Positions 37,722 to 48,687 of a DNA stretch of 64,000 bases are shown here, piece after piece. The stretch is taken from contig CAVNZM010000008.1 of NCBI GenBank assembly GCA_963693365.1, forward strand, positions 5,456,001 through 5,520,000. Reading direction: 5' to 3'. The notes under the pieces are model-generated. The model made no database searches. It was not told where the DNA came from and was given only the letters and a program-made list of their open reading frames with translations. The stretch's first letter is position 1. Each line of letters starts with the position of its first letter. The stretch comes from Amoebidium appalachense (taxonomy: Eukaryota; Ichthyosporea). Both the position numbers and the translations under genes were made by a program.

Positions 37722-38595
37722 TACCTTTAAGGGCCCGGGGGATGGCCTGGTTGCATGAAAGCGACTAATAAGGATATTTAATGGACTTATATGGAAGGCG
37801 GATTGACCTAAATGGTAACTAGAGGGGTAACTGTTTTGATTGGATTGGCTAAATAGATTTGAATTCCTGTATTGATTCAGAGAGAATGTGTGTTTCCTTT
37901 TATGGTAAGTGGTGGAGTGATTGGATTGAACGGTTCGGAATGTTGACCGAGGCCACGGCCGGGTGGGTGCCTGTGTGTGTATGAGTGTGTGTGTGTGTGT
38001 GTGTTTGCGTGTGGTGTGCGGAGAGGGTGTTTGTTTGTGAGTGTACGCACCTGTGCATCCATGAGCCTGAGTGTGAGCGTGTGTTTAGTAACGGGTGGGA
38101 GGTAGAGAAGATATTTCATTGGGGTAGAGGGAGGGGTGGAAGGGGTTGGAGGGAGGGAGGGGGGGTAAAGGGGGTTTAAGATTATAATGAAAAAGAGGAA
38201 CGTTTAAATTGTGCAACTCGACAGGTGTCAACAGTATATAAGCCACCTTTCCATCCCCTCCTCCCCCCCCCCTTTCCCCCCCGCCCCTCCCTCCTTCCCC
38301 CCCCCCCCCTCCCCTCCCCCGGGGGCACCCCTCTTGTCACTTGTCCCTTGGATGCATTAACAATACATACTCTCTGCATTCACATTACTGTGGGCCATTT
38401 ATAGAATGAGAGAACTGGTGTTTAGCCCAAGGGTAAGGGAAGGGAGGAGGAAAAGGCGTGTGTGTTAGTGTGTGTGTGGGGTGGGGTGGGGTGGGGGGGG
38501 GGGGGGGGGGGGGGGGGGGGGAGGGATGAGCGAGGGCGCCGGGGGGGGGGGGAGGGGGGGGGGGGTGAATGCCAAATTAGGAAGCCTACCAACAC

Positions 38596-38778
38596 CTTCA
38601 AATGCATTCTCGGAATTTGGCCAATAGACCCCCGTCCACGAGCCCAACCTGCCGCCTGCCAAAAAAAGAAAGCGGTTGTGAAGCGTCATTAGGCGGGGTG
38701 TAACGGTTGGGTGGGTGGGCAAAAGGGAGAGATTTCATTGGAGGAGAACTCACGGGCACTGCGGGAAGTGAAATCATG
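38596..38778 (-). CDS. Possible upstream exons of the BEM46-like gene
   Basis: An ATG at 38778 opens MISLPAVP followed by a consensus donor GTGAGT (exon 38778-38755). A second candidate exon, 38655-38596, has a strong acceptor (CTTTTTTTGGCAG) and donor GTGTTG and reads AAGWARGRGSIGQIPRMHLK. A third acceptor (CACACACAG) near 37971 opens a frame free of stops that runs about 250 nt into the BEM46 ATG at 37721. All three junctions are phase 0, so an N-terminally extended product of about 110 extra residues is possible. The added sequence matches no domain I recognise and may simply be 5' UTR. Confidence 0.3.
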
Positions 38779-38934
38779 GTTAAAAAAATGGATTTGGAGA
38801 GGGAAATTTGGGTTGGATTAGGGGTAAACGTTTAGATTTTGGAATGAAATGTTTGGAAAAATGATTTGGGTTTGGAATGGGAAAGTAGGTTTGGAGTGGA
38901 ATTGGGCTTGGAAAAAAAGTAATTTGGGTGTTGT

Positions 38935-39009
38935 GGAATAGGAGAATAACTAGATTTGGAATAGGAGAATAACTAGATTTGGAATAGGAGAATAACTAGA
39001 TTTGGAATA
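38935..39009. repeat. 23-bp minisatellite, three copies
   Basis: The unit GGAATAGGAGAATAACTAGA plus TTT repeats three times without change. It is followed by a diverged fourth start (GGAATATGAG) within a broader TTTGGAAT-rich segment. Confidence 0.9.
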
Positions 39010-39230
39010 TGAGATTAGATTTGAAAAGAGTTATCAGGTTTGGAATAGGGGACATTGGGTTTGGAACAGGAAATTAGGTTCTTGACATCCCGAAACCGTA
39101 ATCCAACGGGTTGAACAACGGTATCAGGCGGCGCGATAATCAAACAAGACGGGCAGTTATGTCTCACACTACCCTTGGGTTTACTAAGATCACACCAAAA
39201 ACGTGCACATAGGGAGCCCAGGGGACTCGT

Positions 39231-39246
39231 TTATTGACGTTTATTT
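39231..39246 (-). terminator. Paired AATAAA signals on minus strand
   Basis: Two AATAAA hexamers on the minus strand lie 10 bp apart (complements at 39231-39236 and 39241-39246), beyond the exon-like minus-strand segments at 40-41 kb. Confidence 0.3.
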
Positions 39247-40752
39247 AGGTACTTAACAAAGAACAAACATTTTTAAGTAAATGGAAGAAAAGGAAAGGGG
39301 GGGGGGGGGGGAGGGGGGGGTAAGAAAGGTGGAGAGAAGACCCGGAGAGACCAGCCCCCCCCCCCCTCCCCCCCCCCCCACCCGCCCACCACCACCACAG
39401 CCCCAAAAGAAGAGAAAGAGCCAAAACAAAAAGCAAGGAAAACCGAGAAAAGTATTGGATTGAACAAAACTTCAGAAGGAGCAAGTCGACATGTAAAAAT
39501 CTGCTTTTGTCTCCACCCCCTCCCCCCTCCCCCCTTCCCCCCCCCCTCCCCTACCCCCCCTAATGTTCTTCTCCCGCTTCTACGTCACTAACCCCCCCCC
39601 CCCCCCCCCACCTTCACCCCCTCCCCCCTGCCCGCGCCCCAACACACCACCACCACCACCACCGCACCTCCCTACCTTCCTACACAGTCTCTCCCACCCC
39701 CTCACTCCCCTCTCTATAGTTTGTTGCAAACATACCATTCCCTACCCTATGCTATATGAACCCATAACCTGGCACACCAACAAAACACGCAACACGGACA
39801 TTCAGTCAACAAGCTAACATAACGGACTTAACCCCTTGAGACAAAAGCCTCATATTCCACCCCCCGGTACCCCCCTCCCCCCCCCCCGTCGTCCCCTCCC
39901 CACCCCCACCCCCTCCTTCTCTCTCCCACCGCCTAACAAAAACTACAGCTTGCATACTCTTTCCATCTAACCCTATCACCTGCAAGCGTACCTTCTCTGA
40001 AGACTGCAAAAATGAGCCCCTACCACAAACCCAACCTCCTTTTTACCTCTGAAACCCTCTCCATCCGTACCCTCTCTCCCCCTTTCCCCCCTCCCCTCCC
40101 CCTTCCTCCCTCCTACCCCCACCCCTTCCTGCACCTCCCCCCCCCTCCCCCCCACCACCACTATCAACCATTATCCCCACCCCCACCCCCTCTCCTTTGC
40201 CCGCATACCATCTTTACCACCCATTACTCGACCATATGAACCCAGCTATCCTTACACACACTATCGGTTCAGGAATGTGTAGAAAAATGATGTGTAACAC
40301 ACACCTTCTAGCCCCTTTCCCCCCTACCCCTACCCACCCACCCACCTACCCCCGTTTCACTCTCTCACTGCTATCTCATGCTCTCTCGGTTGCTCTGTCT
40401 TCCGAAAGCCCCCCCCCCCCCCCCCCCCCCCCCCCTCCCCCTCCCCCCCCCCCCCCCCCTCCCCTCCCTCCGCCGCTCCACCCCCCTCCCCCCCACCCCC
40501 GTTCTTCCATCCCCGCCTCCCCCCGTTCCTCCCCCAAGCTCCTCATGGCCTCGTTCCTCAGTTCTTCTGCACGCGCCATTTCCACGTATGCTATGTGCAT
40601 CATCATGCTCTCGGGCTTCCTCCTTCAAATGTTATCATCATTGCCCAACCATACAAACACCTCCAAGTAAGAACAGACCGCTGTTTTTCTTCTCGAATTT
40701 CTAGATCATCCTCTCTCTCCCTTCCCACCACCCACTCCCCTCCCCCCCCCCC

Positions 40753-40785
<33 letters not shown>

Positions 40786-41087
40786 GCTCTTTCTCTCCCT
40801 CCCCCCCCTTCCCCCCTCCTCTCTCTTCCCTCCCCCTTCTCCCCCCTCCCCCTCCCCCAAAACCTCCCTACTGTCTCTCCCCACGCTCCCCCCCCCCCCC
40901 CCCCCCCCCTCTTTTCACTGGTACCCTTAGCCACTCATACTCTTTGCTCGTGTAACCGTATTCCCCATTTCATCCCATTCATTCCGTCTCCCAACTCCGC
41001 ACCCCGCCAAACAACCCAACTCCCCATGGAAACATCCTTTCGAACTCGCGGGGTTTCACCCCCCTCCCCCCCTTTCCCTACCCCTCC

Positions 41088-41123
<36 letters not shown>

Positions 41124-41283
41124 CCCCTTTCTCCGGTCTCTCTCCAAAGTCTCCAAAGTTGTGCACTTTGAATACGAAGGCATGCGTGAACCGCTTCGAC
41201 AGTTCGACGTCAGGAGAGTGAGACTCGTTTGGGTGGGCCAGGGTGGCTCACGTTTTTTTGAATTTTTATGAATTGTATTCAAG

Positions 41284-41424
41284 CCAATCAAACAAGAGAT
41301 AAATTAGCCAATTCAAAATGCCTCCAATCAGTGAGTGCCACGGCCGTCACCAAAAAAGGTAAAAAGTGTTTTGATTGGTGCAGGAAACAATGAGTGTATC
41401 AGGAATAATCCAAAGAGAGCCAAT
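41284..41424. promoter_or_regulatory. Cluster of five CCAAT boxes upstream of MnSOD
   Basis: CCAAT occurs at 41284, 41308, 41324 and 41420 on the plus strand and once on the minus strand (ATTGG at 41374), about 410-550 bp upstream of the MnSOD ATG. The spacing and density suggest a promoter, possibly serving transcripts in both directions. CCAAT/ATTGG is generally common in this window. Confidence 0.4.
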
Positions 41425-41836
41425 CAACGTGCTCCTAACTCAATGGGGGGTAACGAAAGCATAATTATCTTACATGACCGAAAATATGGAAGGTCCACTT
41501 CAGTGAAGCTCTCCGAGTTTCACTCCAGCACCTGCTGTAACTACAATACACACTACTTTTTGATTTACGGATTTTCAAAGTCTATTTCTTATTTACTCAT
41601 GGGATTTTTTTTAAAAAAAATAGCTTTATTGCGTACAGTAGTGCGAGCGTTTTAACGCCCTCTGTACGAAGGTTGATAACAATTGCGGACATTTTTATTG
41701 CAATCGTAAACTCTGCATAAACCCCTTCACAAACCAAAGAGTGAAAAACACAAAACGTGGCCCACTCCTCTCAGTTTTACTTTGTGTGCCTAGCTGTGTA
41801 GTCGTCGTTTTTTTCTCCTCTCCTTACACAATCACG

Positions 41837-43488
41837 ATGTTCGCTCTGACAGCAACACGCGCTCTGCGCAAGCAGACCCTCTCTACCGTTTCGCGCGTGC
41901 TCGCGGCCGGCGCACACACCAAGGCGAAGCTCCCGGACCTCCCCTACGACTACAATGCCTTGGAGCCCGGTAGGTGTTTCTTGTGACATGCTAGACTGGA
42001 AGGGGGATGTACGGACTTTGTTTCTTCAATCTGTGAACTTCTATCTTCCGCATGTGGATTTTGTGGGCATGTGGGTTGCTGGGGTAAAGCTCGTATGTCA
42101 ACGAGTGCGAAAGGCTGTTAAACTAGCGTTTCAAATAACACATGTTACGATCCTTTAATCCCACCCGTGCTTTTGCACGGTGCAGAGATGTCAGCTGTCC
42201 CCCCCCCCCCCCCCCCCCCCCCCACACCCCCGCCGCCCCCTGTTTCCGATATCCTTTCATCCATATACACATTTCTTCTCTTGCCCCCGTCCCTATTACG
42301 CTCGTGCTCCGGCTCATGTCACCTTTGTGTCAGCAGTGCACTTTTGACCTCCCGGGTAGTGCTCGGCCTTTCTGCAGCAGACCTCCTGCACCTGCGCCAT
42401 GCAGATGCTTGCCTGTCATAACCCCCCCCCCTGCCCCTCTCCCCTCCTGCTCTCACATCCTCGCCAATCTATAGGGCTTTCCCCCCCTTTCTATTTACCT
42501 TCACTGTCACAGAGACCCAGGGTTTACCCCCCTCCCGCCGCCCCACCACGACTAGCATACAGAGTTACAGAGTTTTCAAATATAGCTATCCCCCCCCCCC
42601 CCCTCCCCCTCCTTGCAGCACACACACAAACACGCACTTGCTCACCCATACGACGTTCTTACCCCTTTTGGAACCCCCGCCCCCTTCCCCCCCCCTCCCC
42701 CCTCCTCCCCCGCCCCTTCCCCCTCCCTCCCCCCTCCCCCGGTAATCGCTTCTTACGATACATTCCCTCTGTGTGCTCGCTTTCAAACTCTGCCCTGTTG
42801 CTTGTCGTGAATGTGTACCTCGTATTATGTACTACGTCCTCCCCCCCCTCCTCTTCAACCCCCCCCCCCCCCCCCCATCCCCCCATCACCATCCCCCTGC
42901 CCCCTGCCCCCCTGGTCACGTACTTCATAACACATTCTAACCCTCCCCCCTCCCCCCGCTCTCCTTCCCCCTTCAGTGATCAGTGCGGAGATCATGACGC
43001 TGCACCACAGCAAGCACCACAATGCTTACGTCACAAACTATAATCTGGCCCTGGAGCAGCTGGACGAGGCCGTGGCCAAGAACGACCAGACGAAGATCAT
43101 TGGTGGGTGAAATTTGTGAAAAAACCCTCCTTTGTTGCTAATTGTGTGTGACCGTGGGGGGTGTTGAAACCCCTCCCCCCCCCCCCCCCCCCTTAGCGAG
43201 AGTACCCCCTCCCACCACAACCACCATCACCACTCCATTTCTCACTTCTGTGCCCCCCCCCCCCCCCCCCCTCCTTCCCTGTTCCAAACCGCACATTTGT
43301 ATGGGTCAGGAATGTGCGGTTTGGAATAGCTACATGTTCTGTCTGTGTCTGTTTTTACCTCATTATGCCTTTACTTTCTGCCTGGCCCCTCCCTACTTGT
43401 GCTGTTAACTATTGTTTCGGACACACTGTCTCAATTCACGAGGCTCTCTCTCACCTCTCCCCCCTTTCTAGCTTTTATTCCCCCCCCT

Positions 43489-43519
<31 letters not shown>

Positions 43520-44181
43520 AGTTCAGTTGATGCTGCTGTCTGAGTTGGAGCGTCGTATACGTGGGCTAAGGGGTCGAAACTCAGACGCAATTGATGACTT
43601 GGGCCCTCCCTGAGGATGGGCTCTGCTTATGACGCATACTGTGCGCATGGCTGATGTTGCATACTTGAATGTTTGCCTTTGCATGTGTCCTGCACCATGC
43701 TTCTCATCGTGTATGAGTACTTCGTAATGTGTTCTGCATTCAAACCCCCCCGTCTTCTTTCAGAGGTGTCCTTTCAGGACAGACCACTGTGTGGAGACAT
43801 CTTTACTTCCATGCAACCGGGCATGGTTGCTCTGTGTCGTGCATCTGTAAGCACACACGCGTTTTTCGCTGCACTGCATTAGTTTGCACACACATCTTCA
43901 CCGTTTTGCTCACCTTGCTTTCATAAGCAACCCTGCTCGTCTTTGATCAAGACGGGTTGACCCACCCAAGTTCATTTGATGCTGCTGTCTGAGTTGGAGC
44001 GTCGTATATACGCGGGCTAAGGGGTCGAAACGCAGACGCAATTGATGACTTGGGCCCTTCCTGAGGATTGGCTCTGCTTATGACGCATACTGTGCGTATG
44101 GCTGGTGTTGCATACTTGCATGGTGCAGGCAAACATTCTTCTCATCGTGTATGCGTACTTCGTACTGTGTTCCGCATTCAC

Positions 44182-44212
<31 letters not shown>

Positions 44213-45732
44213 TTCTACTCAGGTACATGTGCATGCACACAGTGCATCTTGCCAGCCCCCCCAGATCCTGTGAAGTTACCTGTGTCGGCTCATACTTCTT
44301 CTTGCTTCTTCCTACTGACTTCCCCCCCCCCCCCCCCCCCCCCCCCCTCCCCCCCCCATATCACACACCCACACACACACAGCCACGCAGGGGGCTATCC
44401 GCTTCAACCTTGGTGGCCACATCAACCACTCGATCTTCTGGGAGAACCTCGCCTCCCCCAAGAACGGCGGTGGCGGCGAGCCCGAGGTATGTTTTTATAT
44501 ATCCTCCCCCCCCCCCCCCCCCCTCCCCCCCCAGTGTTTCACTCTCCTTGTCATCTTCTCTCATCCCCTCCCCGCTCCTCCCCCCTCCCCCACCACCACC
44601 ACCACCTTTATCACCACCCACCAGCCTATCCTTCTATCTCTCCCCCTTTTCTGCACTCACAATCCACAAAAAATCTCGGTGCCTGCTGTCAAACTAGCTC
44701 TTGAAAAAGAATCAGGTTGTCTGGTTGTGCCCCCCCCCCCCCCCTCCCCCCTCCCCCCCTCCCCCCCCCCCCCTCTCCCCTTTCGCATCTTATCGCATCA
44801 ACTTGTTCTGTATCACAATATCAGCCTTCCCTTCCCCTCCCTCCCCTTCCCCCCAAACACACACGCACACAGGCACACACACACCACCACAATCACAACC
44901 CAACCCCAACCACCACCATTTGGGTTGACGCCTCGTGCTTCTTTCACATTTTATTCATCTTACACTTCACGTTCTAGGGTGAGCTCGGCGCTGCCATCAA
45001 GGCCCAGTGGGGGTCCTTTGAGAATTTCCGCAACATTTTCAACACTCAGACTGCCGCCGTTCAGGGCTCCGGCTGGGGCTGGCTCGTAAGTTACCCCCCC
45101 CCCCCCCCCCCCCCTCACCCCTCTTCTTGGCACTCCTATCGGGGGGATCGCCCGGATAAGCATCTTATTCCTTCTCCACCTTCTAATAACAAGGTCGTGG
45201 GTTTAGTATCTGTAACTGTAATACATTCCACCTTTCCCCCTTTCTCCCCTCCTTTCTCCATCCCCTCTTGCGGCACTACTCCATCCCTCTTTCCACACAC
45301 AAGTGACACTATAACCCCCAATCCGCTTACTCCCTACCCATCCTTGTAATCCGCCCTTTCTCCAACCCCTTTCCACACTCTTTACTACACACACACACAC
45401 AATTTCTCCCCCCCCTCTCTGCCCCTCCCCCTGCTCCTATCCACTCACCATTTTTTACTCACTTCCCGTCACCGTTACCCTCACTGGCCAACTTCACCTA
45501 CACAGTTGTTCCCCCTCCCTCCCCCCCCCCCCCCCCCCCCCCCCCCTCCCCCCCCTCTTCCCTCCACGCCGCCCGCCCGCCCGCCCCCCGTTTAGACAAC
45601 ACAGCACACCCCTTTGTTCTCGCACATTTATGTCCCTTCCGCACCCCCCCCCCCCCCCCCCTTCTCCCATATACAAACACAGTATATGTGTTTTTTAACC
45701 CCCTTTGCCACACATATATGTATGTCCCCTCC

Positions 45733-45763
<31 letters not shown>

Positions 45764-46099
45764 ACACACATGCAGTACATATTATGTTCTCTAACCCCGT
45801 CTCCCCCCCCCCCCCCCCCCTCCCCAGGGCTACAACCCGGCCACCAAGCAGCTTGCCATCACGGCCATGCCCAACCAGGACCCCCTGCAGGCCCTCACAG
45901 GTAAATATCTATTTTGGGCCCCAGTATCTATTTTTTGGCATATTTCCTCCCAGTACCACCAGTACCACACTTGCTTGCTCATCCCCCCCCTAAACCATAC
46001 TGACCCACATCCGCCCCCAGCCCTGTATGCACTCGGACATTGCATTTCTTATGTGCATGCCATGACATCCCCTTGCCTGCTAGCCCCCCCCCCCCCCCC

Positions 46100-46132
<33 letters not shown>

Positions 46133-46842
46133 CCCCCCACACACACGCACCACACACACACACATGTGCCCATACATGCATGTCGGCACGCTTTAAGAGA
46201 CATGAATGGAAATGAGAGAGCATCAAAAAAGGCATAGCCCCATCTGATTTGCGCTTATCCTCCAATCAGGCTACATTCCCCTGCTCGGTATTGACGTCTG
46301 GGAGCACGCCTACTACCTTCAGGTACTTCCCCCCCCCCCCTCCCTCCCTCTCTCCCTCTCCCTCTCCCTCTCCCTCTCCCTGTCCCTGGGAGAGGATAGA
46401 CACTTCATTTGTTGCATGTTGTTTGTACTTTATGGTGTGCATTGTTAGTTTGTGCTTCTTTGTGTTCAGCTCCCCCCCCCATCTCCCATCCCCACCCCCC
46501 CAAAGGCTGCTCTCTACTCTCTTGATGGCTTTTTTCTCTTGAGATTCTCTCTCTCTGTCTGGCTTGTCTGTCTTGTCTGTCTTGTCTGTCTGTCTGTCCG
46601 TCTTTCTCCCCCCTCTTTATGCACACATCTGCCCCGTTACCCCTCTTTCCTCTCCGTCTGCATTCTCCCCGGCATCCCCCCCCCCCCCCCCCCCCCCCCC
46701 TCCCCCCCCCTCCCACACACACACTCACTCACTCACTCTCACACTCACACTCCCTAGTCACAATTGCATCCTCTTGTACAGAATAGAGTGCCCTAGTCAC
46801 ACTTGCATCCTCGTTTACAGAATATTCTAACCCATCCCCATC

Positions 46843-46899
<57 letters not shown>

Positions 46900-47061
46900 A
46901 TCCCCCCACCCACCCACCCACCCACCCACCTCCTGTCACACGTACACACACACACACACGTACAGTACAAGAACATGCGCCCCGACTACCTCAAGGCCAT
47001 CTGGCAGGTTGTCAACTGGAAGGACGTCTCTGCCCGCCTCGCCAAGGCCAAGGGCAACTAA
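41837..47061 (+). CDS. SOD2: Mitochondrial manganese superoxide dismutase, 7 exons
   Basis: Converts superoxide to peroxide and oxygen in the mitochondrial matrix. Exons: 41837-41969, 42977-43102, 44383-44486, 44978-45085, 45828-45900, 46270-46322 and 46966-47061 (230 residues, all phases consistent). Residues 1-29 ([20 protein letters not shown]...) form an Arg-rich, acid-free targeting peptide, followed by [13 protein letters not shown]. Metal ligands His54 ([11 protein letters not shown]), His102 ([10 protein letters not shown]), Asp190 and His194 ([10 protein letters not shown]) are present. Gln174 in PNQDPL and GSGWGWL indicate the Mn form. Exon 3 uses the AG at 44381-44382; the nearer AG at 44389-44390 would shift the frame. 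Acceptors lie in poly(C) or (CA)n tracts, for example CCCCTCCCCAG before exon 5. All long homopolymers in its introns are C on the sense strand. Intron 2 carries a dimeric copy of the dispersed repeat. Both ends and the poly(A) signal are recognisable. Confidence 0.97.
43518..43744 (+). mobile_element. Dispersed repeat, copy 3 (5'-truncated), MnSOD intron 2
   Basis: It begins AAAGTTCAGTTGATGCTGC directly after a C run (about 43491-43517) and ends with the constant CTGCATTCAAA before C7. It carries the subfamily A 15-bp segment. It is the upstream, truncated half of a dimer with copy 4. Confidence 0.9.
43752..44182 (+). mobile_element. Dispersed repeat, copy 4 (near full length), MnSOD intron 2
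   Basis: It starts GTCTTCTTTCAGAGGTGTCC right after the C7 linker and ends CCGCATTCACA before a ~30-base C run. An internal rearrangement near 44115-44150 moves the CATGGTGCAGG segment. Orientation is the same as the MnSOD transcript. Confidence 0.9.
46844..46896. repeat. Poly(C) tract, 53 C, MnSOD intron 6
   Basis: This pure C run on the sense strand lies about 70 bp before the exon 7 acceptor, followed by (CCCA)n and (CA)n that lead into the AG. Confidence 0.95.
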
Positions 47062-47419
47062 ATTTAAAATTTAACGGATGAATACCATTGGCCCATGTAC
47101 TGGGATAAAATCTTTATTTAGAGCTGGATGTGGCCATGAGGTATGTTGGTGTCGGAGGAAAATGAATCTGTGCGTGTCGGATTTTTACGGTTACTGCTTT
47201 TGGGTGCTCCTAATTATTAGTTTATCAGAGTGTCCCGGTTAGTTAGTGGTATTTACTGTTTGAAAACTGATGCGTCCAGAAAAACAAAAACAGAAAAAAA
47301 AGACACCGGTCAAAAACACTCAGTTTGGTTGATTCCTTGCTTTGAAGGTTTGATGGTAAAACGAGAGAGGGAAGGAGGGTTGAATACTTCTCTTCCTCCC
47401 CCTCGTTTTTCTCTTTCCT

Positions 47420-47456
<37 letters not shown>

Positions 47457-47592
47457 CTTCTCCGCCCTCTTGATGCATGTGTACGTGCATGAACAATAAA
47501 TGCAAGTGCAAACTAAACCGTTGGGGGTTTGGTTGCGAAATTGCAGCTTGGTGACGGTTTGGTCGGGCGTGACCTATCGTGAGATTGTGTGT

Positions 47593-47623
<31 letters not shown>

Positions 47624-48687
47624 GGGGGGGGTCTATTCCCAGTGGGCCGATCCTGGCGGCAGTATACTTTTTTTTTTAGCTGTCACTGCGGTTTGACGGT
47701 GTGTGTGTGTGTTGTGGAAGGAGGGGGCCGTGGGGACACGCAAGCGTGTAATATAGTTGGTGTGTTGTTTGTGTGTGTATGGTATTACATGCTCTTACAG
47801 TCTGTCTCACCGTATACATACGGCCAAGTGCTACTGAATTTCCTGAGCCACGGCCATCTTGAACAGCACCCTGAGCTTTCGGGGTTCGATTGAGTTTGGG
47901 GCAAGCCTAGCCTAGGTCGAACTCGCCGACGGAATTCGAAGCGGAGCGGAGGTGTGGATGGACACGCGCGGGGGGGGGGGGGGGGGGGGGGGGGGAGACC
48001 ACACCGCCTAAGGCCACAGGCTGGAGCATGGCCGAAGGCTCAACTTCAAGGCTTGGCCGTTTTGTCACTAGTGTTTTTCTATTCACATAGTCCTAATTAG
48101 ACTTTCACCTATGAGAAAACCGCATTCATTTACATCCCTCGACAAATATAAAAAGAAACCGTTATTTGAAAGTTGGTCCTAACACAGCAGTCATGCATAA
48201 CATGAGCCTAGAGGAGGGGTTGCAAAATTTTCTTTTCCTTAAATGATTCGACTTCAAACCAATCGGAATCTACAGTAATTGCAGCAGCTAGGATAAACGG
48301 TGGCCTCTGACTAACAAACTATATAACTAAAGTTACTTTAAATAAATATATAATGGCTCGATGGATTGTCCTTCAAAAACATGCTATGTGTACTAAAGAA
48401 TAATCGCAAACAATTACCATCCACTCAACTAACCAATAATGTGGGCCGCGGTATCATACCATGTGAATGGTATGTTACCAACTAATTAGGAGACTAGTCA
48501 ATAGCCCCTCACACACATGTGTGATTTTTGACACACCGATTACTCCCCCCCCCTCCCCCTCTCCCCCCCCCCCCCTCCCCTTCCCCCTCCCCTCCCTCCA
48601 AGAGAAAAAAAAAAAAAAAAAAAAAAAAAAGATACATACTGTAGTGGGATTTTGTGATCCTCATAGGGAATCACAATCTCCGTCCCC
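47062..48687. other. Convergent intergenic region, MnSOD / F-box LRR gene
   Basis: It contains the MnSOD 3' UTR, a poly(T) tract (47420-47455), GT then poly(G) at 47586-47631, poly(G) at 47970-47994, unique AT-rich sequence (48050-48540), a C-rich block (48545-48598) and poly(A) at 48604-48630. I see no gene or RNA. Confidence 0.6.
47495..47500 (+). terminator. Poly(A) signal AATAAA of MnSOD
   Basis: AATAAA lies about 435 bp after the MnSOD stop. The 3' UTR includes a 36-base poly(T) tract (47420-47455). Confidence 0.55.

Larger units (their letters stand above)
37722..41836. other. Region between BEM46-like gene and MnSOD
   Basis: Besides the candidate upstream exons, this holds GT-rich sequence (37968-38090), poly(G) 38493-38521, AT-rich unique sequence (38740-39240), and C-rich pyrimidine blocks on the plus strand from 39350 to 40920, with a short (CT)n at 40764-40787 and (CA)n at 41094-41120. 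Exon-like minus-strand segments occur at 41122-41260 (acidic/aromatic reading ending ...NFGDFGERPEKGE before a GTGTGT donor), about 40530-40640, and from 40003 downward (acceptor TCATTTTTGCAG, then SSEKVRLQVIGLDGKSMQ). I cannot join them into one frame and recognise no family. Two minus-strand AATAAA signals at 39231-39246 suggest that a minus-strand transcript ends there. Confidence 0.4.

Noticed and set aside
41026-41271. Plus-strand frame ending ...RLVWVGQGGSRFFEFL as a terminal exon
   Set aside because: No clean acceptor or upstream exons; the minus-strand reading with a GTGTGT donor is at least as plausible, so I left the strand unresolved.
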